From: a virus
IMG/VR virus record: IMGVR_UViG_3300028809_000012
Location: 1 to 64,000 of that record
Reading direction: 5' to 3' (one strand)
Length of the DNA stretch: 64,000 nt
Shown here piece after piece: positions 47,255 to 56,653 of this stretch. Position 1 is the stretch's first letter, and each line of letters opens with the position of its first letter. The position numbers and the translations under genes are program-made. The notes under the pieces are model-generated. The model was not told the DNA's origin. It saw only the letters and a program-made list of their open reading frames with translations, and did not search any database.

Positions 47255-50200
47255 ATGTCGAAGCGTGAGGACGAGGTAACTGGCTGGCTGGACTCGCTGC
47301 GGGCCGACGCCGAACGGGCCAGCGCCAACCAGCCGCAACCTGACACCGCCATTGCACCGCCCCGCAGGCGCAGGCGGCGGCGCAGCGCTCGGCAGTGGCT
47401 ACAGGATACGTTCTCCCCTGAACCGGCACCGGACCTGCCCGCTGGTACGGATGTAGGCTCCAGCGCGCTCGTGCGTCAGGGCACCGTCCTCCGTGGTGCG
47501 GGCGTGCAGTCTCCTCCTGCCAACTTCCCGCGCCGCTACTTCGACCCCTACGCGGCGCTACGGGACGCGTCGGAATCGGTTCGGCCCCTGGCTGCCGATG
47601 CCACCAGTACGCCACAGAGCCGTCGTCCAGCCCGCGTTCCGGGCCGTCCCGACCCCGCGACAACGGGTACCATCGGCCCCGATACCCGCAGCCGTACGCA
47701 GCGGGCGCTGGACGAAGAGCGTTCCCGTGAGCGGCGCCAGCTCCAGGAACGACCCGCGGCAATCCGGGCGCTGGACTACGCCGGAGCCGGTGGCGCGCAG
47801 ACGCTCACGCTGGGGTATCGCGACGAATTGCTGGGGGCGCTGTCTCCGGTTTCCACGGCGGAGGATTTCCGTGAACGCGAAACGCTCCGCCGGGAGGCCG
47901 CAACAGGTGGGGATCGCGCCTCCGGCATCGCGGGGGCCATCCTCGGCGCTGCCGTGCCGATTGGCGCGCAGAACGCCCTGCTGGCCCGCGGCGCGCGACT
48001 CGCTCCGGAGGGCACGGCCACGCGTGCAGCGCTGGAGAGCTTTGGCACCACCGGCGCACGCACTCGGCTGGGGGACGTGGCCCGCGGCGTGGCGGAGGGC
48101 CTGCCGTATGATCTGGCGTACGATTACGAGGACGGGGAGAGCCGCGGCGCCAACCTCGCCATCGGTGCGCTGGCCGGTGGTGTCGCGGGTGGCCTGCTGC
48201 GCCCCGGCGGTGGCCGTGCGGTTGCATCGGAAGAGCCTTTCGTTCGTCCGTCATCGCGGCGTGTCCGGCGGGGAGAGGGCATGGCGGATCTCGCGGCGGA
48301 TCGAATGGACGAGATCGTGCGCCCGCGCCCCGGCCGGGAGAGCGGGTTCCTTGCGGCTGACCTGAACATCGACAGGACGCAGGAAGGCGCTGAGGTGGTG
48401 CCCACGTGGCTGCGTCAATTGGAAGCGGACGCAGCGAGGCGACGTGCGCCGGAGGCGTCCGCTGGTGTAACGGCTCCTGCTGCGAGGGGCGGGGGTGATG
48501 AGGTTGATCTTGACGCGTGGGCGCGCGCGCTCCCGGAAGGCACTCCCGTTCCTGGCGTGGCCCCAGCCGCGCGGAACGAATTGCCCGCCACAGCCGCAAC
48601 GTCACCCGTGCCCGACGTGGCGCCTGCGCCTGCCGGGCAGATCGACCAAGCAGCGGAGGACGCATACCGTGCCCGACGCGCCGACATCAACGGTCAGGTG
48701 CGTGCCGGAACGCTATCCCGTGAGGATGCCGACAAGCGGCTGAAGGCACTGGGCATGCGCCGCGCCGCCGAACGTCGCCGCGAGACGGGACAACTCACCG
48801 ACCGGGAGCGCGCGGCCGAGGCCCGCCGCGAGGCCAGCAACTACACCGGCAAGCGGGTGGTCGTTCAGACGGAGGACGGACCTGTGAACGGCGCGGTGAT
48901 TGGCAACACTTTCGGCCGCGTGCGCGTACAGATGGAAGACGGCTCTGTCATCTCCGCGATGCCGGACGCCGTGTCCCCAGCCAACGCTGGCGCCGCCACG
49001 CCCGACCTGCTGAACCTCGTCGCCCGCACCGGAACGGGGGCGGTTGTCGGCGGCGCGGCAGGCGGGGCGCTAGATTCGGAGAATCCCACCCGTGGCGCCG
49101 CGGTGGGAGCACTGGCCGGGGCTGGACTCGGCGCCGCGTCCATGCGCGGCGCCATCAACGCGGACGCGAATTTTGCCGCGCGCAGACGTGCCGGGCTGGA
49201 GCTGGCGGGAGACCTGCGAAACCGTCCACGCACCGAAGCCGGTTTCGTCCGCACGAACACGGATGAGATGGCGACGGCGACCCCGGCGACCACGCAGCGC
49301 AATCGTACCGGGTTCCCGCTGGCGCTGGGGCCGGATCGTCAGGTGGACCCACTGCGTCTGCCGGACACCGAGGCGCTGATGGACGCTGGCCGTGCCGCCG
49401 TGCGCCCGCTTCAGAACCAGTACGGCGCAGTGGGAGATTTGTCGCGGCTGAAGGGGCAGGCCCCCCCCGTGCCCATCTGGACGGGAAAGCGTCGAGGCTC
49501 CGACCCGACCGAGAATCCGGGCGTTTACTATCACGTAGCCCCGGAGGGGTACCGAGCTGGTGACCCTCTGAAGTCGTTCTTCAGGTTGCGCGAACAGGGG
49601 GTTGAGCCCGAATGGAAGTGGGATTTCGACTTCGCGGATGGAGGGTATGAGGACGGAACCCGCATCGCACTACACGACAATCTCCCAGAGGCCGCCGACT
49701 TCCAGAAGGAGTACGGCGGACAACTGCTGCGCGTGGAGATTCCCGAAAACAGCGGGCTTTTCGGCGGAGTGAATGCAGAGGGATATCCGTACGTCGAAGG
49801 GGAAATCCCTGCGGAGTTTATTCACCCGGCGTCCACCGCCTCGACCGGCGCCGCGGGTGATTTTGAAACGTCGCGCAACGCCTCCGCGCCCAGTCAGGGC
49901 GAGCCACAAACGCGTACGCCTCAGTTCAACCGATGGTTCGGCAACAGCAAGATTGTGGACGATAGCGGAGAACCGTTGGTGGTTTATAAGGGGATGTGGC
50001 CGCCGGATCAGCGTCAAGAGCCCATGTCTTCTATCAATCGCCGCGAATTCGGGGGGTTCCCTGCATACAATGGGGATGAGCCCGACGTAGATATCGCCGG
50101 CTTCTTTTCCTCCTCGAAGGATGTAGCCAACCAATTTGCGCAGGGTGTGAATTCAAGGGGAGGACATGGCCCTTCAGTGTATCCTGTGTACCTGTCCATC

Positions 50201-53200
50201 CAAAAGCCGTACGTCATCGATGCCAAGGGCAATTACGCGGGCGAATACCAATTTGGGCCAGAGGGCAAACCTTTCCGGGATGCCATTAGGAGCGGGAACT
50301 ACGATGGTGTAGTTATCCGCAACACCGGTGATGAAGGAGATGTTTATATCCCCCTCCATCCGGAACAGATCAAATCTGCTATTGGCAACAGTGGGAATTT
50401 CGATCCCCGCAATCCCGATATCGCAGGCGCCGCCGACCCTCGCCTGCTCGGCGCTGTAGCTCGCACCGGAGCCGGGGCGCTGGCAGGGGCGGCCATCGAC
50501 CGCGAAGACCCCCTGCGTGGCGCTGCAATCGGCGCTGGCGTGGGAGCGGCGGGGCCTGCGATTGCACGCAGCGTGGCACGGCACGCCGGCAACCGGATCG
50601 GTGCCGTGGGGGACATCTCCACCCTGCGCACCAGTGCTGGCGCCCCACGCTTTTACTCGCGGCTGGAGAACGCGGTGCGGAGCGGCCAGAACGCCGCGCC
50701 CGCCTCGCAGTGGCTCCGCTACCTGGATGGCCATCCGGCCGGCATCGCGAAGGGGGAGCGCGAGTGGACCGGCGTAGACGCATGGCTCCGCGAGCGCGGC
50801 AACCAAAAGGTCACGCGCGCGGAGTTGGGGCAGTATCTTGCGCAGAACCGCGTACGGGTGGGCGAGGTAGGCTACGGCGCAACGCGAGGGAATAGGGCTC
50901 GCCTGAAAGAACTGCATGACTCCTATTCGGTAGCGGTGGAGGCGAGCAAGGGGATCGAGCAGCAGTTGCTTGCCGCATTGCGTGCTACCTCCATCGAGCC
51001 GTGGGCGGAAGCCAGCGCCATCAGCGAAATCCGGCAATGGGGTAGCGCTGCCATCGACGCCAGCGCGCACTTTCGCGACGTGCCTGTCCAGGAGCGCAGC
51101 GCGATATACCGATTGATGGATGAGTTCAAAGGCGCAGAGTCGGTAATCCAGCGGCACGACGAAGTTCTACGAGAAGCGCAGGAAGCTACCAAGGGCCGCT
51201 ACGCGGGCTACCAAGTCGCCGGAGGTGAGCCGGGGACGTACCGCGAAGTGCTGCTGACGCTGGACAACGACCGCCTGCGCTCCGCCCCCGACGACTGGCG
51301 AATGGAGCAGGATGGTAGCCTGTGGTCCGTGCGTGACGCCAACGGTCGTCGCCTGAGTGCGAACCAGAATCGCGAGGCGGCACTACGGGAGGCACTGGAC
51401 AAGTTCAACGCGGAGCGGGGCAACTCTATCTATCGCGGTCCGCATTGGGATGAGCCCAACACGATGGCCCACATCCGCTTGGACGATCGCACCCTGCCCG
51501 ATGGTGAGCGTGTGCTTTTCATGCAGGAGGCACAGAGCGACTGGCATCAGACGGGGCGGGAGCATGGCTATACAAACCAACCCTACAAGGTTGAACAGAA
51601 CGGGAGCCAATGGTCAGTATTGGCTCCAGACGGTAGTGAGATTTCCGCTTATTGGACTCGTGAGGCGGCGGAAAGCGCCGCCATTCGTGAAGTCGAGACG
51701 CGAGGTGTCCCCAACGCCCCGTTCAAGAACACGGACGAGTGGCTGGGCCTCACCCTGAAGCGCGCCGTAGATGAGGCGGTGGAAGGTGGCTACGACCGTG
51801 TAGCGTGGAGCACCGGCGACCAGATTTGGAAGGTGGTGTCCAACGACCCGAAGAATCTGGAGGGGATGCGTGAGTTCTACGACAAGATCATCCCTCGCTG
51901 GCTCGCCAAGTACGGGAAGAAGCTCGGCGTGGAGGTGGAACCCATCCGTCTGCCGGGGATGGAAAACGAGATGTACCGGACGGAGTGGGTGGGTCCGGAG
52001 TTGACCGATAACGTCATGCGCGATATGGCGGAGCGAGCGGAGCCCTACTATCGCGCGGACATCCTGCACGTGATGAACGCCACCGCCAACCCGCAACAGC
52101 GCGCGCACGCACTTGTGCACCTAATGGAAACGGGGTCTGACGGGTTTCGCACGGAGATGGAATACCTGCTGGGCTCTAACCCCGTGCAGCGCGTTCTGGA
52201 CGAGGGGGCAGGCGGGACCAACCTGTCCATCCGCATCACGCCCGCGCTGCGGGAGACAGTGCAGCGTCAGGGGCAGGCGCTCTACAGCTTCCCCGGCCCC
52301 ATCCTAGATGCGCTGAAGACGCAGGCCGGGCAGGCGGCGGCCGGCGCGGGGCTGGGGTTGGCGATGGAGCCGGACCATCCCCTCTACGGGGCGCTGGCGG
52401 GGTCCGCCGGTGCGCTGGGGGTGCGTGTAGGCTACCTGCGCACGTCCGGGCGCAAGATGCGCAACGCGATCCGCCGTGGCACGGCACGGGTGGCGCTGTC
52501 GCAGTTCACGGACGCCCAACTGGAGCAACTGGCCAAGCGCTACGAACGGCTGGTGCCCGACGTGGCCGCCACTATGCGTGGCGAGGTGGGAGAGCGTGCC
52601 GCCCGCCGCACCCTGACGCCGCAGCAGATCGCGGACCGGGACGTGGCGCTGCTGGCGGAGGGGCCGCTGAAGCCCGTACGCCAGCGCGTGACGCGTACGC
52701 TCACCGCGCCGGAGCAGTCGGCCATCACCGACGCCTACCGGTCCGGGAACGAGCACGTACGCCGTCGCATCATTGATGAACTGGAGGCCGCTGCCGACGA
52801 CGCGAGCCCGGCGGTGGAGCGGGCGTACTCGCGGCTCATCGGCGGGCTGGAGCTGGAAGGCTTCGATCCGCTGCCGTCCCGCGCCAACCCGGTGCTGGAC
52901 GCCGGCCGCTACGCCAACCTGTCTTCCTTCGGGCTGGACCCGACCGGCGAGCGTCGTTTGGCGGACCACGTGCGCCGCATCGCGGAGGCGGAGGGGCTGG
53001 ACCCCAAGCAGCGCGTCACGTGGGAGGAGACGAAGCAAGTAGCGCGCGAGCTGGGGATGCAGCCCACGGACGTGTCCGCGCTCGCCAAGTCAACCCGTGG
53101 CCTGACGGCGGCGGAACTGCTGGCCGTGCGGAATCAGGTGCGCGAGAACGTGGAGGGGATCGAGCGATCCTCGCTACGGCTGGCGCAGATGGACGGGCTG

Positions 53201-53470
53201 GAGACGGCGGAGGCGTCGTTGGAGAGGCAGTTGCTCCGGCAGGGGATCGAACAGGCGGAGGCGCAGAACACGCTGCTGCTGTCCCGCTTCATCCGCGAGC
53301 GCTCCGACGCCGGCCGCAACCTCAACGCGCTGAAGATCCTCGCTAACCAGACCATGGACCCGGTGGTGTGGCGGGAACGCGCGGCAGCGGCCCTGAAGGC
53401 TCGCGGGCTGGAGTTCCAGGAAGCGGTCCACGGCGCCCGCATCCGTGAGATCATCGAATCCTGCGGATGA
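47255..53470 (+). CDS. Giant polyvalent internal protein (2071 aa), probably missing its C-terminal part
   Basis: Residues about 100-330 have the internal-protein segment LTLGYRDELLGALSPVS and an Ala/Gly-rich body. About 757-875 is YYHVAPEGYRAGDPLKS; about 888-1052 (FNRWFGNSKIVDDSGEPLVV, then GFFSSSKDVANQFAQ, NYDGVVIRN, NFDPRNPDI) matches the ADP-ribosyltransferase-like domain of phage polyvalent proteins. About 1409-1530 (RTLPDGERVLFMQEAQSDWH, PFKNTDEWLGLTLKRAVDEA) is another polyvalent-associated domain. Three glycine-zipper hydrophobic segments lie near 593, 1069 and 1691. It is probably packed in the head and ejected into the host. The frame ends GGA TGA; removing one base at about 53457 would continue it as ESADEIAQALASGDPEG, so the stop may mark a frameshift. 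The next ORF looks like its C-terminal part. Confidence 0.75.
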   Translation: MSKREDEVTGWLDSLRADAERASANQPQPDTAIAPPRRRRRRRSARQWLQDTFSPEPAPDLPAGTDVGSSALVRQGTVLRGAGVQSPPANFPRRYFDPYAALRDASESVRPLAADATSTPQSRRPARVPGRPDPATTGTIGPDTRSRTQRALDEERSRERRQLQERPAAIRALDYAGAGGAQTLTLGYRDELLGALSPVSTAEDFRERETLRREAATGGDRASGIAGAILGAAVPIGAQNALLARGARLAPEGTATRAALESFGTTGARTRLGDVARGVAEGLPYDLAYDYEDGESRGANLAIGALAGGVAGGLLRPGGGRAVASEEPFVRPSSRRVRRGEGMADLAADRMDEIVRPRPGRESGFLAADLNIDRTQEGAEVVPTWLRQLEADAARRRAPEASAGVTAPAARGGGDEVDLDAWARALPEGTPVPGVAPAARNELPATAATSPVPDVAPAPAGQIDQAAEDAYRARRADINGQVRAGTLSREDADKRLKALGMRRAAERRRETGQLTDRERAAEARREASNYTGKRVVVQTEDGPVNGAVIGNTFGRVRVQMEDGSVISAMPDAVSPANAGAATPDLLNLVARTGTGAVVGGAAGGALDSENPTRGAAVGALAGAGLGAASMRGAINADANFAARRRAGLELAGDLRNRPRTEAGFVRTNTDEMATATPATTQRNRTGFPLALGPDRQVDPLRLPDTEALMDAGRAAVRPLQNQYGAVGDLSRLKGQAPPVPIWTGKRRGSDPTENPGVYYHVAPEGYRAGDPLKSFFRLREQGVEPEWKWDFDFADGGYEDGTRIALHDNLPEAADFQKEYGGQLLRVEIPENSGLFGGVNAEGYPYVEGEIPAEFIHPASTASTGAAGDFETSRNASAPSQGEPQTRTPQFNRWFGNSKIVDDSGEPLVVYKGMWPPDQRQEPMSSINRREFGGFPAYNGDEPDVDIAGFFSSSKDVANQFAQGVNSRGGHGPSVYPVYLSIQKPYVIDAKGNYAGEYQFGPEGKPFRDAIRSGNYDGVVIRNTGDEGDVYIPLHPEQIKSAIGNSGNFDPRNPDIAGAADPRLLGAVARTGAGALAGAAIDREDPLRGAAIGAGVGAAGPAIARSVARHAGNRIGAVGDISTLRTSAGAPRFYSRLENAVRSGQNAAPASQWLRYLDGHPAGIAKGEREWTGVDAWLRERGNQKVTRAELGQYLAQNRVRVGEVGYGATRGNRARLKELHDSYSVAVEASKGIEQQLLAALRATSIEPWAEASAISEIRQWGSAAIDASAHFRDVPVQERSAIYRLMDEFKGAESVIQRHDEVLREAQEATKGRYAGYQVAGGEPGTYREVLLTLDNDRLRSAPDDWRMEQDGSLWSVRDANGRRLSANQNREAALREALDKFNAERGNSIYRGPHWDEPNTMAHIRLDDRTLPDGERVLFMQEAQSDWHQTGREHGYTNQPYKVEQNGSQWSVLAPDGSEISAYWTREAAESAAIREVETRGVPNAPFKNTDEWLGLTLKRAVDEAVEGGYDRVAWSTGDQIWKVVSNDPKNLEGMREFYDKIIPRWLAKYGKKLGVEVEPIRLPGMENEMYRTEWVGPELTDNVMRDMAERAEPYYRADILHVMNATANPQQRAHALVHLMETGSDGFRTEMEYLLGSNPVQRVLDEGAGGTNLSIRITPALRETVQRQGQALYSFPGPILDALKTQAGQAAAGAGLGLAMEPDHPLYGALAGSAGALGVRVGYLRTSGRKMRNAIRRGTARVALSQFTDAQLEQLAKRYERLVPDVAATMRGEVGERAARRTLTPQQIADRDVALLAEGPLKPVRQRVTRTLTAPEQSAITDAYRSGNEHVRRRIIDELEAAADDASPAVERAYSRLIGGLELEGFDPLPSRANPVLDAGRYANLSSFGLDPTGERRLADHVRRIAEAEGLDPKQRVTWEETKQVARELGMQPTDVSALAKSTRGLTAAELLAVRNQVRENVEGIERSSLRLAQMDGLETAEASLERQLLRQGIEQAEAQNTLLLSRFIRERSDAGRNLNALKILANQTMDPVVWRERAAAALKARGLEFQEAVHGARIREIIESCG

Positions 53471-53626
53471 AATAGCGCAGGCCCTCGCATCCGGTGATCC
53501 GGAGGGGGCCTGCCGCCGTAGGGTTGCTAACCCTCTAGCCGTTCCTGTAACCCCTGCGAAGGGGTGGGGCGATCATTCGGAACGACTCCGACGCCAGCAA
53601 GATAACTTCTTCCTTAGCGTAACGCA
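53471..53626 (+). other. Interruption between the two halves of the giant protein
   Basis: 156 bases with stops in the giant protein frame. The first 40 bases still look coding in the +1 frame (DEIAQALASGDPEG). The rest is less GC-biased and folds into several hairpins: a GCAGGCCC/GGGCCTGC stem near 53477-53512, AGGGTT-gct-AACCCT near 53520, and ACCCCT-gcga-AGGGGT near 53550 with a GNRA-type loop. A GCGCAGGC direct repeat occurs at 53475 and 53630. No intron class could be assigned. Confidence 0.5.
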
Positions 53627-55711
53627 ATGGCGCAGGCAACGAACTGTCAGTTGGAGATGGCCAACTACGTCTCCGGGCTGGAGAGAAGCACCAACGTCCG
53701 CAAGATCACTACCCTGTGGAAGTCGATGCTCCTCGCCAACCCTGCGTCCCGGCTGGCGGACGTGGTGTCCAACTCCATCATGGCGGGAGCGGAAATCGCC
53801 AAGCACCCCATCGCCTCCGGCATCGACCGACTGGCGGCGCGGCGCACGGGCATCCGTACGCGGATGTTCGACGGCAGCGATCTCGGGCGCGCGTCGTGGG
53901 ACGCGGTGCAGAAGACGCCGCGGGACGTGAAATTGGCGATGCAGGGGATCGACACGTTTCAGGGCAACCGCGCACTGGACATGTACCAAGGTGAGACACA
54001 GTACGAAACGCCCCTGCTCAACGCCATCACCAAGACGGTGTTCCGGCTCACGCAGGCCACGGATCGTCCCTTCAAGCGGCTGGCCTTCGAACGGTCCTTG
54101 CGCGAGCAGGCGCGACTGCTGGGCGTACGGGAGGGACTGTCCGGGGTGGAACTGGAAGATTTCATCGCCCGCACCCTGCCCCGGATGCCGGACGACGCCA
54201 CCATGCGCGCCTATCACGACGCGGACGTGGCGACCTTCGCGGACAACACGCCCATGGCACGCCTGCTCACCGGCGCCAAGCGCGCCGTGAGCCAGAACAA
54301 CCCGGTGGGTGAGCTGGCGGCGGACGTAGTGCTCCCCTTCACCCGCGTCCCGTCCAACGCCGCGCACCGGGTGGTGGAGTACAGTGGCGCCGGGGTGGCG
54401 ATGGGGTACGCCAACCTGCGCCGCGCCTTCCGGGCGGCCACCAACGGAGACGTAAGCGAGGCCGCCGATCTCCAGCGCTACGCCGTGGACCAGATGGGCC
54501 GCGGCTCTGCTGGCGTCGGCGCGCTGATGGTGGGCTGGTGGTTGTCGGAGCGCGGGATGGTGTCGCTGGGCTATCCTGGCACCGATCAGGGCGAGGCGGG
54601 GAGGTGGGAGGCGACGGGGAAGCAAGACTACTCCGTCCGCATCGGGGACCGCTGGTGGAGCGTGAAGAAGATGGCGCCCTTCGGCCCACTGCTGGTGGTG
54701 GGCGCCTACGCCCAGCAAGCGGCGCAGGCCAAGGAGAACGCCCAGCGTGACGCTTACCTTGCCACGCGGGCGCAGGGCGGCACGGAACAGGAAGCACAGG
54801 AGGCGGCTGCCGCGGCACGCGGGGAGGGTGGGGAGAACATCGGCGGGCTCGCGAGCGGTCTTGTGGGCGGCATCTTCAACACGATGGCGGACCAGCCTGC
54901 GTTCACGGGGGCGCGGCAGATCGAGGAGCTGCGGCGCGACCCGGCCGGCGGTGGGGCCAAGTGGGTGGAGCGCATGGCCGCCAGCTTCATCCCCCCGGTA
55001 ATCGCGCGCTGGGCCACGATGGTGGACCCGGTGGTGCGGGAGACGCGGGACGGCGACAGGCTGGGCTCTATCCTACAGGGCCGCGTGCCTGACGCGATCC
55101 AGGCGCGTATTCCCTATGCCTCACGTGGCCTACCCGTGCGGCGTGACGCGCTGGGCGACGAGGTGCCCAAGGAGGACAGCTTCGCCGGCAACTTCCTCGA
55201 TCCGTGGAATTCCAAGCTGGACCGCAGCACGCAGGACGAGGTGCGCCGGGAGCTGGACCGACTGGAAGTGGGAATCACCCGCCTGCGTCCCAATCCCGGC
55301 GAGGACCGGGAGGAGTTCTATCGGCGCCGGGAGTCGTTCGGCACCATGCTGCGTGGCGTCCTCGCGGACGTGGTGACGAGCGACGAGTACCAGTCCATCG
55401 CAGAGGCGCGGCGCTGGCAGACGCGGAACATCCCCGGCTCTACTCCCCGCGACGTGGAGCGGATGATCCGCAACGAACAGCGCGCGTTCCTGGAGGAAGC
55501 CATCAGCGGCGTGCGCAGATACTTTTCCGCCCAGCGCAAGGCCGGCAACTTCAGCGGGGAATACGCGCTACCGACACCCGAAGAGGCGGAGCTTGCCACG
55601 GAACGCGCTCTGTCGCGCCCCGGTCCCTCCGGTGTGTTGCCGGACGCCGCAGAGCTTGCCAGCGAGATCGAGATGGAAGAGGCGGGCGCCCTCGCCGCGA
55701 TTGACAACTAA
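53627..55711 (+). CDS. C-terminal part of the giant internal protein (694 aa)
   Basis: The first ATG (53627) has no Shine-Dalgarno (upstream is CTTCCTTAGCGTAACGCA), suggesting that this is not an independent gene. The sequence VRKITTLWKSMLLANPASRL, then QATDRPFKRLAFERSLREQA, LPFTRVPSNAAHRVVEYSG and YSVRIGDRWWSVKKMAPFGP is the conserved C-terminal region of large phage ejection proteins, normally fused to a polyvalent part like that at 47255. Hydrophobic segments near 300 and 400 could insert in membranes. Confidence 0.7.
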   Translation: MAQATNCQLEMANYVSGLERSTNVRKITTLWKSMLLANPASRLADVVSNSIMAGAEIAKHPIASGIDRLAARRTGIRTRMFDGSDLGRASWDAVQKTPRDVKLAMQGIDTFQGNRALDMYQGETQYETPLLNAITKTVFRLTQATDRPFKRLAFERSLREQARLLGVREGLSGVELEDFIARTLPRMPDDATMRAYHDADVATFADNTPMARLLTGAKRAVSQNNPVGELAADVVLPFTRVPSNAAHRVVEYSGAGVAMGYANLRRAFRAATNGDVSEAADLQRYAVDQMGRGSAGVGALMVGWWLSERGMVSLGYPGTDQGEAGRWEATGKQDYSVRIGDRWWSVKKMAPFGPLLVVGAYAQQAAQAKENAQRDAYLATRAQGGTEQEAQEAAAAARGEGGENIGGLASGLVGGIFNTMADQPAFTGARQIEELRRDPAGGGAKWVERMAASFIPPVIARWATMVDPVVRETRDGDRLGSILQGRVPDAIQARIPYASRGLPVRRDALGDEVPKEDSFAGNFLDPWNSKLDRSTQDEVRRELDRLEVGITRLRPNPGEDREEFYRRRESFGTMLRGVLADVVTSDEYQSIAEARRWQTRNIPGSTPRDVERMIRNEQRAFLEEAISGVRRYFSAQRKAGNFSGEYALPTPEEAELATERALSRPGPSGVLPDAAELASEIEMEEAGALAAIDN

Positions 55712-55778
55712 AAGCCCCTCTTGCGGTTCATGGGGGAGATGGCTAATCGTACGCAACATCCGTGTGGGGGTGCTCGAT

Positions 55779-55837
55779 GGTGAAACGTACAACAGGCTAC
55801 GTGGGGATTCCCCACGTAGCCTGTTGTACGTTTCACC
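55779..55837. terminator. 29-bp perfect hairpin between convergent operons
   Basis: Arms 55779-55807 and 55809-55837 are perfectly complementary with a one-base centre (T at 55808). It lies between the end of the rightward structural operon and the leftward end of array 4, so it can stop both. Stem length is well beyond ordinary terminators and no T-run is present. The 55712-56100 gap holds only this hairpin and array 4. Confidence 0.75.
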
Positions 55838-55859
55838 CCAAAGGACGTCTGTTCTGCTC

Positions 55860-56087
55860 CGGCTCGATTGGAGGCTTAGGTTATCTTCGGCGGCACGGCT
55901 CGTTCTTTGTCTACGGATGCCTATGGTAAAGCGACTCGCTAGAAAATTACGGATAGCTCGGTGCTTACGGCTCGCTCGTTCTCAGCGGGTGACTCCTTTC
56001 GCTCGGGCTCGCTGATACCATTCGGGTTGCTCCAGTATCTAGGCTCGCTCTGTAGCTTCGGGTGATTCTACTGTGGAGCGGCTCGTC
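55860..56087 (-). repeat. TIGR-like array 4 (about 6-7 units, leftward polarity)
   Basis: A-type copies (CGGCTCGAT, CGGCTCGTT, CGACTCGCT, CGGCTCGCT, GGGCTCGCT, AGGCTCGCT, CGGCTCGTC) start at 55860, 55896, 55932, 55968, 56005, 56041 and 56079; B-type copies (GGTTATCTT, CGGATGCCT, GGATAGCTC, GGGTGACTC, GGGTTGCTC, GGGTGATTC) at 55879, 55914, 55951, 55987, 56023 and 56060. Same-type spacing is 35-38. It is the 3' tail of the leftward operon ending with the RiPP-like gene at 56101, and a 29-bp hairpin follows. Confidence 0.83.
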
Positions 56088-56100
56088 CGTTCTAGCCCCC

Positions 56101-56373
56101 TCAGGTTGGTTCCGCCGGCCCCTTGGTGGTTGGCGAGGTGACCGTCATGGGCGAGCAGGTGGCGTTGCAGGTGTTCATGGGCACTGCATCGGTCCCATAC
56201 CCGCAGGTCTGGTAGTGGCAGGTGTTGTATCCGTCGTCGGTGTAGTGGTTCGGGCACGTCATGCAGGTGTTCAGCCCCGACGCCGCGTGCACCGTCCCCA
56301 GCCCTTCCGGCGCCGCGCCAGCATCCATCGACTCCACCGCCAGCGCGTCCAGATGTAGCTTGTGTCTCCGCAT
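56101..56373 (-). CDS. Pinensin-type lanthipeptide precursor-like peptide
   Basis: A 90-aa peptide with a leader HKLHLDALAVESMDAGAAPE then GLGTVHAA, the pattern of pinensin-family precursors (L.LD.L.VESF.T...GTV). The core is rich in Cys, Thr, Asn and Ser: NTCMTCPNHYTDDGYNTCHY, TCGYG, NTCNATCSP. No maturation enzymes are visible nearby. Such peptides abound in Longimicrobium and relatives, so the gene may have been taken from the host. It is the last gene of the leftward operon, just before array 4. Confidence 0.65.
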   Translation of the reverse strand: MRRHKLHLDALAVESMDAGAAPEGLGTVHAASGLNTCMTCPNHYTDDGYNTCHYQTCGYGTDAVPMNTCNATCSPMTVTSPTTKGPAEPT

Positions 56374-56408
56374 ATGATTCCCGTATACATGTGATTTCCC
56401 GTGGGTGC

Positions 56409-56594
56409 CTACAGCCCAGCCTCTTCTTTCTTGCGCTCGGCAATGATCCGAACCGCCTCGTTGCGGTAGCGCCGCGCGCGTCCCTGCTGCCTCTGCCGCT
56501 TGGACGCCTGACGCGCGGTGGGAGGGTCGATGCCGGCCAGTGCGCAGGCGGCACGGAAGACGGGGCTGGTCTGCGCGAATTCCTTGTTCGTCAT
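56409..56594 (-). CDS. Small basic helical protein (61 aa)
   Basis: Start at 56594 (MTNKEFAQTSPVFRAACALA). After ALAGIDPPTARQASKRQRQQ comes a run of basic residues, ending IIAERKKEEAGL. It may be a DNA-binding helix bundle. No family recognised; a longer frame to 56669 lacks a ribosome-binding site. Confidence 0.5.
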   Translation of the reverse strand: MTNKEFAQTSPVFRAACALAGIDPPTARQASKRQRQQGRARRYRNEAVRIIAERKKEEAGL

Positions 56595-56653
56595 CAATAT
56601 CTTCGATTCTCCGTCATCGGAGGTTGGTCCCGCGGTGCCACCGCGTTGCCGGT

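Noticed and set aside
53471-53626. Group I intron or T4 gene 60-type translational bypass
   Set aside because: No P7/J8-7 core could be matched and the segment is shorter than known group I introns; for a bypass no GGA landing codon in the right frame follows the last stop. Kept as an unexplained interruption.
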